This document shows positions 1-8,958 of a stretch of 64,000 nucleotides of DNA, one piece after another. Source of the DNA: Aromatoleum buckelii (GTDB lineage Bacteria; Pseudomonadota; Gammaproteobacteria; Burkholderiales; Rhodocyclaceae); assembly GCF_012910785.2 (NCBI RefSeq), contig NZ_WTVH02000009.1:124001-188000 (forward strand), in the 5' to 3' direction. The notes below the pieces were generated by a model, which ran no database searches, was not told where the DNA came from, and was given only the letters and a program-made list of their open reading frames with translations. Positions within the stretch are counted from its first letter, which is position 1; each line of letters starts with the position of its first letter. The position numbers and the translations under genes are program-made.

Positions 1-699
1 CGGCGGCTGGGCGATTTCGCGCAGCACCCCATCGGTGCGCACGCGGATGCGGTAATACTTCTCGTACGGCTCGAAGTGGATGTCCGACGCGCCTTCGTTG
101 ATCGCGTCGATCAGCACTTTCTGGATGAACTTGACGACCGGTGCGTCATCGACTTCCTGCGTGTCCTCGCTCGACGCTTCACCGGGGCCTTCCTGCTGCT
201 GCAGGAGATCCATGTCGAACTCTTCGCCGGTGAGTTCCCTCAGCGTCTGTTCGGCCGTTTCGGCGAGGGACTCGACCAGGCGCGCGAGCCGGTCCGCTTC
301 GACGACGACGAGGTCCACCTGCAGACCGGTCTGGAAACGGATCTCGTCGAGCGCGCGCATGTTCGACGGATCGGCGACGGCGACTGTCAGCCGGTTCTGC
401 CGCTTGCTGAGCGCGACGACCTGATGCTTGCTCATCAGCTTGCGATCGATCGCGTCGCGCGCGATGCTCGTGCTGTCGACTGCCGAGATGTCGAGCAGCG
501 GGTAGCCGAACGTCTCGGCGGCGAACCAGGCAATCGCGCGGTTCGGCATCAGCTTGCGATGGGCAAGTTCGAGGATGAATCCGTTCGGCACGCTGGCAGC
601 GCCTGCGGTGCACGACATCGCGTCGGCTTCGGACAACCGACCGTGCTGGATCATCGCTCGGGCAAGGCCGCTCAGCGCGGCCTGGGGATTCGCTGCCAT
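1..699 (-). CDS. pilB: Type IV pilus assembly ATPase PilB (N-terminal part, cut by window edge)
   Basis: The reverse strand reads without a stop from an ATG at 697-699 to base 1, giving 233 residues of a longer protein; the catalytic Walker motifs lie outside the window. Residues 1-150 look like the MshEN / T2SSE N-terminal domain of GspE/PilB ATPases. They are followed by an acidic linker (about 165-185) and the start of the secretion-ATPase domain, where VVKFIQKVLIDAI and SDIHFEPYE (about residues 188-212) are typical of PilB. The family powers pilus extension at the inner membrane. The ribosome site before the ATG is weak (GAGCGGTAG). GspE of a type II secretion system is the main alternative; the motif wording fits PilB better. 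Confidence 0.88.
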   Translation of the reverse strand, partial: MAANPQAALSGLARAMIQHGRLSEADAMSCTAGAASVPNGFILELAHRKLMPNRAIAWFAAETFGYPLLDISAVDSTSIARDAIDRKLMSKHQVVALSKRQNRLTVAVADPSNMRALDEIRFQTGLQVDLVVVEADRLARLVESLAETAEQTLRELTGEEFDMDLLQQQEGPGEASSEDTQEVDDAPVVKFIQKVLIDAINEGASDIHFEPYEKYYRIRVRTDGVLREIAQPP

Positions 700-797
700 C
701 TACCGCTCTTAACTGACGGACGCCCGATGTTGCATGCCGGTCAGCTTCTTGTAAAGATTTGCAACGTAAAGCGACCGGTGGTGAGGCGACAGCGAGT

Positions 798-1622
798 TCA
801 ATTTGCGCGACCGAGGACAACCTCGAGGACGAAGCGGCTGCCGACATAGGCCAGCACCAGCATGAAGAAGCCCGCCAGCGTCCAGCGCAGCGCGACGCGG
901 CCGCGCCAACCGCGCACCCAGCGCCCGACGAGCAGCGCGCCGAACAGCAGCCACGAGATGATCGCGAAAACGGTCTTGTGGTCGAGCCGGAAAGGCTGGC
1001 CGAACAGCGCTTCGGAGAACACCACTCCCGAACTGACCGTCAGCGTCAGAAGGATGAAGGCGATGCCGATCAGGCGGAACAGCAGCGTTTCCATCGTCAA
1101 CAGCGGCGGGAGGTTGGAGAGCGTGCGCGTCAGCCGGCCGCTGTGCAGCTGCCGCTCCGCGACTGCCATCAGCGTCGCATGCAGCGCCGCGAGCGTGAAC
1201 AGGCTGTAGGCGAGCATCGAGATTATGAAGTGCGCCCGAAACATCGCCGACCCGGCGTTGGCAAGAATGTGCTCGCCGGGGAAAAGCAGCGCCAGCAGGC
1301 TGCCGGCCAGCCCCGCTCCAATGACCATTGCATGGAGTCCGTGAAGGCGGGCATAAAATGTTTCGACCCAGTAGAAGCAGATCGCGAGCCACACGACCAG
1401 CGATACGGCCAATCCGAATCCGAAATGCATCGCCTCGCCGGGGAACAGCGCCCCGCGCAGCGCCAGGCCGTGGGCCGCCAGCGCGCCCAGCAGAATCACG
1501 CGCTCCGCCCTTGACATGCCTTCACGGGGGTTTGCCGGCGGCATCTGCTGGCGGCGCCACAGCCAGATGCCGAGGATCGCGTACAGCGAGGCGGCCAGTA
1601 GATGAAGTAGAATCGTCTGCAT
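798..1622 (-). CDS. CcsA/YpjD-type cytochrome c assembly family membrane protein
   Basis: 274 residues, strongly hydrophobic, with about eight predicted membrane segments beginning at residue 3 (LLHLLAASLYAILGIWLW) and a conserved-looking stretch FRAHFIISMLAYSLFTLAALHA near the middle. This matches the Cytochrom_C_asm family, in the short YpjD/CorE-like branch that is commonly found next to ffh in proteobacteria. The family's role in haem or ion handling is not settled for this branch, so no specific reaction is claimed. It is divergent from ffh with only 42 bases between the two start codons, so their promoters must overlap or be very compact. About 98 bases separate its stop from the start of pilB. 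Confidence 0.8.
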   Translation of the reverse strand: MQTILLHLLAASLYAILGIWLWRRQQMPPANPREGMSRAERVILLGALAAHGLALRGALFPGEAMHFGFGLAVSLVVWLAICFYWVETFYARLHGLHAMVIGAGLAGSLLALLFPGEHILANAGSAMFRAHFIISMLAYSLFTLAALHATLMAVAERQLHSGRLTRTLSNLPPLLTMETLLFRLIGIAFILLTLTVSSGVVFSEALFGQPFRLDHKTVFAIISWLLFGALLVGRWVRGWRGRVALRWTLAGFFMLVLAYVGSRFVLEVVLGRAN

Positions 1623-1664
1623 AGATTTTTATAGTTTACCCCATGGGCGAGGGCCCCAGCCAAC

Positions 1665-3023
1665 ATGCTCGACAATCTCACTCAGCGTCTGTCCAAGGTC
1701 GTCAAGACCCTGCGCGGGCAAGCCCGGCTCACCGAGGACAACATCCAGGAAGCGATGCGCGAAGTCCGTCTCGCGCTGCTCGAAGCGGACGTCGCGCTGC
1801 CGGTGGTCAAGGACTTCGTCGCCCGCGTCCGCGAAAAGGCGGTCGGCCAGGAAGTCGTCGGTTCGCTCACCCCGGGCCAGGCGCTGGTCGGCGTCGTTCA
1901 TGACGAACTCAAGACCTTGATGGGCGGCGCCCATGTCGGGCTGAACCTCGCGACGCAGCCGCCGGCAGTGGTCCTGATGGCCGGCCTACAGGGCGCGGGC
2001 AAGACGACAACCACCGGCAAGCTCGGCAAGCTGCTGCACGAGCGGATGAAGAAAAAAGTGCTGGCGGTTTCGGCTGACGTGTATCGCCCGGCGGCGATCG
2101 AGCAGTTGAAGGCGGTGTCGGCGCAGGCGGGAATCGACTTCTTCCCGTCGACGCCGGACCAGAAACCGGTCGATATCGCGCTCGCGGCGATCGATCACGC
2201 GCGCCGCCATTATTACGACGTGGTGCTGCTCGACACCGCCGGCCGCTTGGCGATCGACGCGGCGATGATGGACGAGATCAAGGCGCTGCACGCTGCCGCC
2301 AAGCCGATCGAGACGCTGTTCGTCGTCGATGCGATGCTCGGCCAGGACGCGGTGAATACCGCCCGCGCGTTCAACGAGGCTTTGCCGCTGACCGGCGTCG
2401 TGCTGACGAAGCTCGACGGCGACGCGCGTGGCGGCGCCGCACTATCGGTGCGGCACGTCACCGGGAAACCGCTGAAATTCGCCGGCGTCGGCGAGAAACT
2501 CAGCGGGCTCGAGGAGTTCCATCCCGAGCGGATGGCGAGCCGCATTCTCGGCATGGGCGACATCCTCGGTCTCGTCGAGGATGCGCGTCGCGGCGTCGAC
2601 GAGGACAAGGCGCGCGCTTTCGCCCAGAAGCTGAAAACCGGCAAGGGCTTCGATCTCAACGACTTCAAGGAGCAGATCGCGCAGATGCGCAAGATGGGCG
2701 GTCTGTCGTCGATGATGGAAAAGCTGCCCGCGCAGTTTGCCCAGGCCGCCGGCAAGCTGCAGGGCGGGGGCGAGGAAAAGGCGATCGGTCGCATCGAAGG
2801 CATCATCAACTCGATGACCGCGGCCGAGCGCGCGAAGCCGGAAATCCTCAAGGCGAGCCGCAAGCGGCGCATTGCCGCGGGCGCCGGCGTCACCGTCCAG
2901 GAAGTCAACCGCCTGCTGAACCAGTTCGAGCAGACGCAGAAGATGATGAAGCAATTCTCCAAGGGCGGCATGCAGAAGATGATGCGAGGCATGAAAGGCA
3001 TGCTGCCGGGCATGATGCGGTGA
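1665..3023 (+). CDS. ffh: Signal recognition particle GTPase Ffh
   Basis: 452 residues, the usual bacterial Ffh length. The N domain covers about 1-90. The G domain has the P-loop GLQGAGKTT at 107-115, DTAGR at 190-194 and TKLDGD at 248-253. The M domain from about 325 ends in a methionine-rich tail (QKMMKQF, MQKMMRGMKGMLPGMMR) that binds signal sequences and 4.5S RNA. With 4.5S RNA and FtsY it delivers nascent membrane proteins to the translocon. The ATG at 1665 begins the standard MLDNLTQRL N-terminus. The downstream EI24 gene starts 16 bases after the stop and may be cotranscribed. No 4.5S RNA gene was seen in the window. Confidence 0.98.
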   Translation: MLDNLTQRLSKVVKTLRGQARLTEDNIQEAMREVRLALLEADVALPVVKDFVARVREKAVGQEVVGSLTPGQALVGVVHDELKTLMGGAHVGLNLATQPPAVVLMAGLQGAGKTTTTGKLGKLLHERMKKKVLAVSADVYRPAAIEQLKAVSAQAGIDFFPSTPDQKPVDIALAAIDHARRHYYDVVLLDTAGRLAIDAAMMDEIKALHAAAKPIETLFVVDAMLGQDAVNTARAFNEALPLTGVVLTKLDGDARGGAALSVRHVTGKPLKFAGVGEKLSGLEEFHPERMASRILGMGDILGLVEDARRGVDEDKARAFAQKLKTGKGFDLNDFKEQIAQMRKMGGLSSMMEKLPAQFAQAAGKLQGGGEEKAIGRIEGIINSMTAAERAKPEILKASRKRRIAAGAGVTVQEVNRLLNQFEQTQKMMKQFSKGGMQKMMRGMKGMLPGMMR

Positions 3024-3039
3024 GCCCGCGGGTCGCGCG

Positions 3040-3804
3040 ATGAGCGAAATCCTGATTGCCTTCGGCCGCGCGTTGCGCAGCCTTACCCGCCGCGGCGTGC
3101 TGGTGCACCTGCTGTGGCCCAGCCTCGTCGCGCTGCTGCTGTGGATCGGAGCCGCGGTCTTCCTGTGGACGCCGGCCGTCGAAGGGATCATGGCGTGGAT
3201 CGACAGCTGGGCGTTCGCGCGTGATTGGCTGACCGGTTCCGAAATCGGTGCTGCGACCGTGCTGACCCTGGTGAAGATCGCGCTGGTGCTCGCGTTGCTG
3301 CCGCTGGTCTATGTGACCGCCGCGCTGCTGGTGGCGGTGTTTGCGTTGCCGATGATCCTCGAGCGCGTGGCGGCACGGGATTACGCCGATCTCGAGCGGC
3401 GAAAGGGCGGCTCGAACCTGGGCAGCGCATGGAATGCACTCGTCGCCGGCTTGCTGTTCCTGCTCGGCTTGCTTGTTTCGTTGCCGTTCTGGCTGATTCC
3501 CGGCGTCGGCATCGTGGTTTCGCTGGTGCTGACCGCGTGGCTCAACCAGCGCGCGTTCGGTTACGACGCGCTGATGCTGCACGCCGACCGCGAGGAACTG
3601 GCGCGATTGCCGCGGGTGCTGCGCCCGCCGATGCTGCTGCTCGGCGGCGGCTGCGCGCTGCTGGCGTATGTGCCGCTGGTGAACCTGCTGGCCCCGGCGT
3701 TCTGCGGCCTGGCTTTCGTGCATTTCATGCTCGAATCCTTGCGTCGCGAACGCATCGCCCGCGGCGTCACGGTGCTCGACGCGCTGCCCGGCGCTCCGTC
3801 ATAG
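3040..3804 (+). CDS. EI24 domain (CysZ-like) integral membrane protein
   Basis: 254 residues with about four to five membrane-spanning stretches: roughly 22-45, 68-105 (a long double segment including ALVLALLPLVYVTAALLVAVFAL), 130-168 and 200-228. The pattern and the N-terminal start (ALRSLTRRGVLVHLLWPSLVALLLW) fit the EI24 / CysZ family of inner-membrane proteins. CysZ itself is a sulfate channel in gammaproteobacteria; this betaproteobacterial member is more divergent and the substrate cannot be told from sequence. It sits 16 bases behind ffh and 10 bases ahead of the molybdopterin-binding protein gene, in what looks like one forward transcription unit. Confidence 0.82.
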   Translation: MSEILIAFGRALRSLTRRGVLVHLLWPSLVALLLWIGAAVFLWTPAVEGIMAWIDSWAFARDWLTGSEIGAATVLTLVKIALVLALLPLVYVTAALLVAVFALPMILERVAARDYADLERRKGGSNLGSAWNALVAGLLFLLGLLVSLPFWLIPGVGIVVSLVLTAWLNQRAFGYDALMLHADREELARLPRVLRPPMLLLGGGCALLAYVPLVNLLAPAFCGLAFVHFMLESLRRERIARGVTVLDALPGAPS

Positions 3805-3814
3805 CGAGTCCGCG

Positions 3815-4564
3815 ATGGTTTTCGGCGCAGTCATTATCGGGGACGAGATCCTGTCCGGGCGACGGGCCGACAAGCATCTGCCCAAGCTCATCGAACTGCT
3901 CGGCGTTCGCGGGCTCAAGCTCGGCTGGGCGCGATATGTCGGCGACGACGCCCCGCGCCTCGTCGACACGCTGCGCCAGACTTTCGCAAGCGGCGACATC
4001 GTGTTCAGCTTCGGCGGCATCGGCGCGACGCCGGACGACCGCACGCGGCAGTCGGCCGCCGCGGCGCTGGGTGTGGAGCTGGCGCTGCATCCGCAAGCCG
4101 AGGCGCTGATACGCGAGCGGTTCGGCAACGAGATCAACGCGCACCGGCTGCAGATGGGCACGTTCCCGGTGGGGGCCGAAATCGTCCCGAATGCCTATAA
4201 CCGCATCCCCGGGTTTTCGATCCGGAATCATTTTTTCGTGCCCGGCTTTCCCGTCATGGCGTGGCCGATGGTCGAGTGGGTGCTCGATACGCAGTTTCAC
4301 GCGCTGCACCACGCAGACGACTACGTCGAGGAAGCCATCACCGTATGGGACGCCCATGAGGGCCAGCTCATCGACCTGATGGAAACCGTCACGGCCCGCT
4401 ATCCGGAAGCGACGCTGTTCAGCCTGCCGACGGTCGCTGTCCCGGGCGAGCGACGTTCGATCGAACTCGGCATGAAAGGTGCTGCCGCATGCGTCGCCGC
4501 CGCGATGGCGCAAATCCGCCTGGAAGTGGCGGCGCGCGGCTACGAGTGGCAGGACAAGCGTTGA
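3815..4564 (+). CDS. MoaB/Mog-like molybdopterin-binding domain protein (CinA N-terminal type)
   Basis: 249 residues. The N-terminal 170 residues resemble the MoCF_biosynth / CinA N-terminal domain: GAVIIGDEILSGRRADKH at 4-21, DIVFSFGGIGATPDD near 63-77 and PGFPVMAW near 143-150. The C-terminal CinA deamidase domain is absent. Stand-alone proteins of this type are widespread in betaproteobacteria and often labelled competence/damage-inducible or molybdopterin-binding; the reaction is not established. It lies 10 bases after the EI24 gene. Its stop codon overlaps the proposed start of the YgjP-like gene, suggesting translational coupling. Confidence 0.85.
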   Translation: MVFGAVIIGDEILSGRRADKHLPKLIELLGVRGLKLGWARYVGDDAPRLVDTLRQTFASGDIVFSFGGIGATPDDRTRQSAAAALGVELALHPQAEALIRERFGNEINAHRLQMGTFPVGAEIVPNAYNRIPGFSIRNHFFVPGFPVMAWPMVEWVLDTQFHALHHADDYVEEAITVWDAHEGQLIDLMETVTARYPEATLFSLPTVAVPGERRSIELGMKGAAACVAAAMAQIRLEVAARGYEWQDKR

Positions 4565-5340
4565 AAACACCATCGGCGCGCCCTCCAGCCGCGACCGAGG
4601 AACGGCGCGTAATCCAGCTCGCGGGGCAGGACGTGCCTTATGTGCTGCGCCGCTCGGTGCGCCGCACCTTCGCACTTCAGATCGATCATCGCGGCGTCAA
4701 AGTGGCGGTGCCCCAGCCGGCGCGTGAGGCGGATGTCGAACGGTTCATCGCGGGGCACCAGGACTGGCTGCTCGGCAAGCTGGCGGCCCGTCAGGCACAC
4801 TCGGCGCCACCGCCGCCGTTCGAGCCGGTCGACGGCGCCTGCCTGCCGGTTCTGGGCGAAAGCTGTCGCCTACGCCTCCGAGGACTCGGGCGCTCGTCGC
4901 ACTGGCGACGAAGTCCCGATGGCACGGAAGAACTCGTCCTTGGAAAGACGCTCGATTCGCGCGGCGCGATCACGCGCGCGTTGCGCCAACGGGCGTTGCC
5001 GTGGTTTGCCGAGCGTGTGGCCGCCTACTGTTTTCGTCTCGGGTGCAGCACGCCGCCCGTCCGGCTGTCCTCGGCCAAAACGCGTTGGGGCAGTTGCAGC
5101 TCGGTCAGCGGCATTCGCCTGCACTGGCGGCTGATCCATCTGCCTCCCGAACTCATCGACTACGTCGTCGCCCACGAGGTCGCGCATCTGGTCGAAATGA
5201 ATCACTCGCCGCGATTCTGGGCCGTGGTCGGGCAGCTTTATCCCGACTGGAAAACGGCTCGCACCCGGCTGCGGGCGGCCGGGCGAACGCTGCCCGTCGT
5301 CGAGCCCGGAAGCGGCGACGAAACCCTGAACGAAGATTGA
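4561..5340 (+). CDS. YgjP-like M48-type metal-dependent hydrolase (DUF45)
   Basis: About 259 residues if translation begins at the TTG at 4561, which overlaps the previous stop as TTGA. The frame is open further upstream inside the neighbouring gene, so the start is a judgement. The C-terminal half has the family signatures KTRWGSCS, then HEVAHL with a downstream H in NHSPRFW, a zinc-binding HExxH arrangement. The N-terminal half (IQLAGQDVPYVLRRSVRRTFAL, VPQPAREADVERFI) is the usual beta-rich lead-in. Members are predicted zinc peptidases of uncertain substrate. It lies in a forward run with the molybdopterin-binding gene upstream and gloA 9 bases downstream. Confidence 0.85.
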   Translation: MKTPSARPPAATEERRVIQLAGQDVPYVLRRSVRRTFALQIDHRGVKVAVPQPAREADVERFIAGHQDWLLGKLAARQAHSAPPPPFEPVDGACLPVLGESCRLRLRGLGRSSHWRRSPDGTEELVLGKTLDSRGAITRALRQRALPWFAERVAAYCFRLGCSTPPVRLSSAKTRWGSCSSVSGIRLHWRLIHLPPELIDYVVAHEVAHLVEMNHSPRFWAVVGQLYPDWKTARTRLRAAGRTLPVVEPGSGDETLNED

Positions 5341-5349
5341 GGACTGCCG

Positions 5350-5733
5350 ATGCGAATCCTTCACACAATGCTACGAGTGGGCGATCTGGACCGTTCGATC
5401 GCTTTCTATACCGAAGTTCTCGGCATGCGCCTGCTACGGCGCCAGGACTATCCGGAAGGAAAATTCACGCTCGCGTTCGTCGGTTATGGGGATGAGGCCG
5501 ACAACGCGGTGATTGAGCTCACGCACAACTGGGACGTGTCGGCCTATGAGCTCGGCAACGGCTTCGGCCACATCGCGCTGGCTGTCCCGGATGCCCGGCG
5601 GGCCTGCGACGACATTCGTGCGCGCGGCGGAAAAGTCGTGCGCGAGGCCGGCCCGATGAAGCATGGCAATACGGTGATCGCCTTCGTCGAGGATCCGGAC
5701 GGCTACAAGATCGAACTGATCCAGCGCGGCTAA
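5350..5733 (+). CDS. gloA: Lactoylglutathione lyase (glyoxalase I)
   Basis: 127 residues, close to the 135 of E. coli GloA. The four nickel ligands of the bacterial enzyme are present at the same numbers as in E. coli: H5, E56, H74 and E122. It converts the hemithioacetal of methylglyoxal and glutathione to S-lactoylglutathione in the cytoplasm. The lead sequence [17 protein letters not shown] is typical. A GAGGA ribosome site lies just before the ATG. It follows the YgjP-like gene by 9 bases. A GC-rich inverted repeat without a T-run (GCCGCAG / CTGCGGC, about 5740-5756) lies right after the stop and may end the unit. Confidence 0.96.
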   Translation: MRILHTMLRVGDLDRSIAFYTEVLGMRLLRRQDYPEGKFTLAFVGYGDEADNAVIELTHNWDVSAYELGNGFGHIALAVPDARRACDDIRARGGKVVREAGPMKHGNTVIAFVEDPDGYKIELIQRG

Positions 5734-5960
5734 CCGTGTGCCGCAGCCGCTGCGGCAAACTGTTGCCACCGTTTCCTTGTCGAGCGCTCCGCCGTAGCTC
5801 GCCCCTGTTCAGCCGCCCACCCGTAGCAGTGGTCAGCCACGCGAACCGGTCGTCCTGCCAAGGCGGCCGCCGCGCGGGCGGAACTCTTCCACTATCCGGG
5901 GGTGTCCACGCTTGCAGCATGCGTGACCGGTAACGGAGTGCAAGTGACAGGAAGCTTCCC

Positions 5961-7148
5961 ATGTCCGACCCGACATCGAGCGAGCGCCGCGAACATAATG
6001 TCAGCGAGGAATCCCGCCTCCACCAGATGCTGGTGGAGCTGCTGGAGAAAGCCGACGTGCGCATCGGCGGTGAGCGTCCCTGGGACATTCGCGTATTCGA
6101 CGCAAAGGTTCCCGAGCGGGTTTTTTCTATGGGCAACGTCGGTCTCGGCGAGGCCTACATGGATGGCCACTGGGAAGCGGACCAGCTCGACGAGTTCTTC
6201 AGCCATATCCTGCGTGCCCACCTGGACCGCAAAGTGCAACCGCTGCGCCTGGCATTCCATGCGTTGCGCCCACGCCTGCTCAACCGACAAAGTCTGAAGC
6301 GGGCCTGGCGAGTGGGCGAGGCCCATTACGATCTCGGCAACGATTTTTACGCCGCGATGCTCGATCCGCGCATGACCTACAGTTGCGCTTACTGGGAGGG
6401 CGCGAGCGACCTCGCGCAGGCCCAGGAAGCCAAGCTCGACCTCATTTGCCGCAAGCTCGGCCTCGAGCCCGGCATGCGGCTGCTCGACATCGGGTGCGGC
6501 TGGGGCAGCCTGATGGGGTATGCCGCGGAGCGTTACGGCGTCGATTGCGTGGGGATCACCGTATCGAAGGAGCAGGCCGCGTGGGCGCAGCAGCGCTACG
6601 CCGGCTTGCCGCTGGAGTTTCGCCTGCAGGACTACCGATCGGTCGACGAGCGTTTCGACCGCATCGCCAGCGTCGGCATGTTCGAGCATGTCGGACGCAA
6701 GAACTACCGTACTTTCATGGAAGTCGCGCGACGCTGTCTCGCTGACGACGGATTGTTCCTGCTCCACACGATCGGCAAGAACCAGCGCGACGTGGTGTCC
6801 GACGCGTGGGTCGACAAATACATTTTCCCCAACGGCGAGCTTCCGTCGGTCGGCCAGATCGGCGACGCCGTCGACGATCTCTTCGTCGTCGAGGACCTGC
6901 ACAACTTTGGCGCCGACTATGACAGAACGCTCATGACCTGGTATGGCAACTTCGAAGCCGCGTGGCCACGCTTCACGGACCGGCTCGGCGAGCGCTTCCG
7001 CCGCATGTGGCGCTACTACCTGCTGTCCTGCGCCGGCGCCTTCCGTGCCCGCGACATACAGCTGTGGCAGTGGGTATTTTCGCCGGATGGCATCCCTGGA
7101 GGATACCGGCGCCCCGGCAGCAATACGGGGCCAGGAGGCGGCGCGTGA
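5961..7148 (+). CDS. cfa: Cyclopropane-fatty-acyl-phospholipid synthase
   Basis: 395 residues. The SAM-binding motif LLDIGCGWG lies at about 174-182, preceded by HYDLGNDFY at 122-130, a hallmark of the family, and followed by SVGMFEHVG, also conserved. It transfers a methylene group from S-adenosylmethionine to unsaturated acyl chains of membrane phospholipids. The N-terminal 110 residues are the usual CFA lead domain. The last 20 residues (proline/glycine-rich) are less conserved. It is the last chromosomal gene before the integrated element: attL begins 46 bases after the stop. A 227-base gap separates it from gloA, so it probably has its own promoter. Confidence 0.96.
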   Translation: MSDPTSSERREHNVSEESRLHQMLVELLEKADVRIGGERPWDIRVFDAKVPERVFSMGNVGLGEAYMDGHWEADQLDEFFSHILRAHLDRKVQPLRLAFHALRPRLLNRQSLKRAWRVGEAHYDLGNDFYAAMLDPRMTYSCAYWEGASDLAQAQEAKLDLICRKLGLEPGMRLLDIGCGWGSLMGYAAERYGVDCVGITVSKEQAAWAQQRYAGLPLEFRLQDYRSVDERFDRIASVGMFEHVGRKNYRTFMEVARRCLADDGLFLLHTIGKNQRDVVSDAWVDKYIFPNGELPSVGQIGDAVDDLFVVEDLHNFGADYDRTLMTWYGNFEAAWPRFTDRLGERFRRMWRYYLLSCAGAFRARDIQLWQWVFSPDGIPGGYRRPGSNTGPGGGA

Positions 7149-7194
7149 ACGCTGGAAAATGCGCCGCGCGGATCGGCAACGGCCGAAAGCACAG

Positions 7195-7279
7195 CGCCAA
7201 CCCCGAAGGATTGGCGCAAGTGCTTGATTCGCATGGTGGGCCCAGCAGGACTCGAACCTGCAACCAAAGGATTATGAGT
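7195..7279. repeat. attL: 85-bp direct repeat with 3' fragment of tRNA-Ile2
   Basis: Bases 7234-7279 equal the 3' 46 bases of the tRNA-Ile2 gene including encoded CCA (minus strand), ending at the anticodon loop. Bases 7195-7233 match the sequence downstream of the tRNA, including a stem-loop (GCGCCAA at 7194-7200 with TTGGCGC at 7211-7217). Perfect identity with attR runs from 7210 to 7279. The fragment lacks the 5' half and cannot give a tRNA. It is probably the displaced original chromosomal end. Confidence 0.93.
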
Positions 7280-7407
7280 TCCGGAAAAACCGCTTTTACT
7301 GGGCATAGACGGTAAGCGACAGAAAAGACAAAAACCGCGCCAGCAAAGGGAATCAGGCCGATATTGCCGACTTGTGCAATAGACGGGAATAGACGAAAAT
7401 CACATTC

Positions 7408-7428
7408 ATTCGTCCCCCAGTCGTCCCC
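7408..7428. repeat. GTCCCC-rich 21-bp repeat, left copy (possible integrase arm site)
   Basis: Twenty-one bases from 7408, containing GTCCCCCAGTCGTCCCC, recur exactly at 13587-13607 in the same orientation. The left copy lies 129 bp inside attL, in the integrase leader; the right copy lies 19 bp inside attR. In the circular form the two would flank the core on both sides, as arm-type sites of lambda-like integrases do. A tandem AATAGACG pair (7378-7385 and 7388-7395) lies just before it. The binding role is inferred. Confidence 0.6.
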
Positions 7429-7441
7429 AGAGGATGCCGCC

Positions 7442-8857
7442 ATGCCCCGCCAACGTCTGACCAATCCGCGCATCGAAGCCTTCAAGCCGAAGGCCGAAAG
7501 CATCCTGTGGGATGAAGACATGCCCCGCCTTGGCGTGCGTGCCCGTCCGTCTGGCGCAAAGTGGTCAAAGTCCTTCCTGTTCAAAGGGACGCTCGACTAC
7601 CAGAACATCCGCGTAACCATCGGCAGCACGGACGCATGGACCATTGAGGCCGCCCGCGACGAGGCCCGCAAGTTCCAAAGGTGGATTGACGAGGGACGCG
7701 ACCCCCGCGACGTGCTGCGGGAGCTGGAAGAGGCCCGCGCCGCCAAAGAGGCCGCCACCAATGCCGCGCAAGAGGCCGCCAAGCGGGAAGCCGAGCGGAA
7801 CGAAGCGCCCGCGATGGATGGATGGCGCGCCTACCTTGACGCCCGCCGGCCGAAGTGGGGCGAGCTAACCATCCGCGACCATGAGCGCGTGAGCAAGGAG
7901 GGGGGCGAACCGATAACGCGCGGCCGGAAAACGACCGAGGACGGCATGACGCAGCCGGGAGCGCTGCGCCCGTTGCTGCTGCTTCCGCTGGCGCAAATCG
8001 ATGCTGGCCGCGTGCGCGCATGGCTGACCGACGAGGCCGCCAAGCGCCCGACGCATGCCGCGCTGGCCTTCCGCCTGTTGCGTGGCTTCCTGAACTGGTG
8101 CGCCGACCGCCCCGAGTACGGCGACCAAGTGCAGCCGAACGCCTGCGCATCCAAGGCAGTGCGGGAGGAATTGCCGAAGAGAGCCGCCAAGGACGATTGC
8201 CTACAGCGCGAACAGTTGCCGCTATGGTTCGAGCATGTCCGAGCCCTGCACAACCCGATGCACGCCGCCTATCTGCAAGCGTTGCTGCTGACCGGAGCGC
8301 GACGGGAAGAACTGACCGGCCTGCGGTGGGAGGACGTCGACTTTCAGTGGAAGAGCCTGAGCATCCGCGACAAGGTGGAGGGCGTGCGCACCATCCCGCT
8401 AACGCCCTATGTCGCCGGCCTGCTGCGCGACCTGAAAGCCCGCAATGACACGCCGCCGCCGGAGTACCGCATCCTGCACGGCAAGCGCATCAAGAACGAC
8501 CTCGACGCATGGGAGCCTTCGCCCTGGGTGTTCGCCAGCCCTACAGCCGCGTCTGGAAGGCTTCAGGAGCCGCGCATCGGGCACAACAAGGCTTTGACCG
8601 CCGCCGGCCTGCCGGACCTGACGTTGCACGGACTGCGCCGTTCCTTCGGCACCTTGGCGGAATGGGTGGAAGTCCCGGCCGGCATCGTCGCGCAAATCAT
8701 GGGGCATAAGCCATCCGCGATTGCAGAGAAGCATTACCGCCGGCGGCCGCTCGACCTGCTGCGCCAGTGGCACACGAAGATTGAAGGCTGGATTCTGGCC
8801 GAGGCCGGCATCGTGCAACCGACAGAAGAGCAGGCCGGCTTGCGCGTAGTGGCCTAA
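7442..8857 (+). CDS. P4-type tyrosine recombinase (site-specific integrase)
   Basis: 471 residues from the ATG at 7442, which has AGAGG 8 bases ahead; the frame is open to 7364 but that leader lacks family similarity. The N-terminal DUF4102-like domain starts PRQRLTNPRIEAFKPKAESILWDEDMPRLGVRA. The catalytic domain shows LLLTGARREELTGLRWEDVD (Arg), LHGLRRSFGTL (His and Arg) and MGHKPSAIAEKHY with the nucleophilic Tyr. It should cut and rejoin DNA in the tRNA-Ile2 3' end. It is adjacent to attL and reads into the element, the normal arrangement. The GTCCCC-rich repeat lies in its leader. Confidence 0.95.
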   Translation: MPRQRLTNPRIEAFKPKAESILWDEDMPRLGVRARPSGAKWSKSFLFKGTLDYQNIRVTIGSTDAWTIEAARDEARKFQRWIDEGRDPRDVLRELEEARAAKEAATNAAQEAAKREAERNEAPAMDGWRAYLDARRPKWGELTIRDHERVSKEGGEPITRGRKTTEDGMTQPGALRPLLLLPLAQIDAGRVRAWLTDEAAKRPTHAALAFRLLRGFLNWCADRPEYGDQVQPNACASKAVREELPKRAAKDDCLQREQLPLWFEHVRALHNPMHAAYLQALLLTGARREELTGLRWEDVDFQWKSLSIRDKVEGVRTIPLTPYVAGLLRDLKARNDTPPPEYRILHGKRIKNDLDAWEPSPWVFASPTAASGRLQEPRIGHNKALTAAGLPDLTLHGLRRSFGTLAEWVEVPAGIVAQIMGHKPSAIAEKHYRRRPLDLLRQWHTKIEGWILAEAGIVQPTEEQAGLRVVA

Positions 8858-8899
8858 CCGAGCAATGCCGCGCCTACCTCGACGGAGGGAAAACCGGGA

Positions 8900-8938
8900 C
8901 ACCATCGCCCGGCCGGTGCGGCACCTTTTCCGATGGTG
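8900..8938 (+). terminator. Nested inverted repeat after the integrase gene
   Basis: An outer stem CACCATCG (8900-8907) / CGATGGTG (8931-8938) encloses an inner GGTGC / GCACC pair (8915-8919, 8921-8925) followed by TTTTC. It sits 42 bases after the integrase stop and 20 before the next ATG. It could end integrase transcription or bind a protein; both are inferred from symmetry only. Confidence 0.5.
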
Positions 8939-8958
8939 CGCGAGATGGAGCGCGAACG

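Noticed and set aside
5734-5960. 4.5S RNA or other small RNA between gloA and cfa
   Set aside because: The conserved 4.5S tetraloop motif GGAAGGAAGCAGCC was not found there; only a GC inverted repeat is seen.
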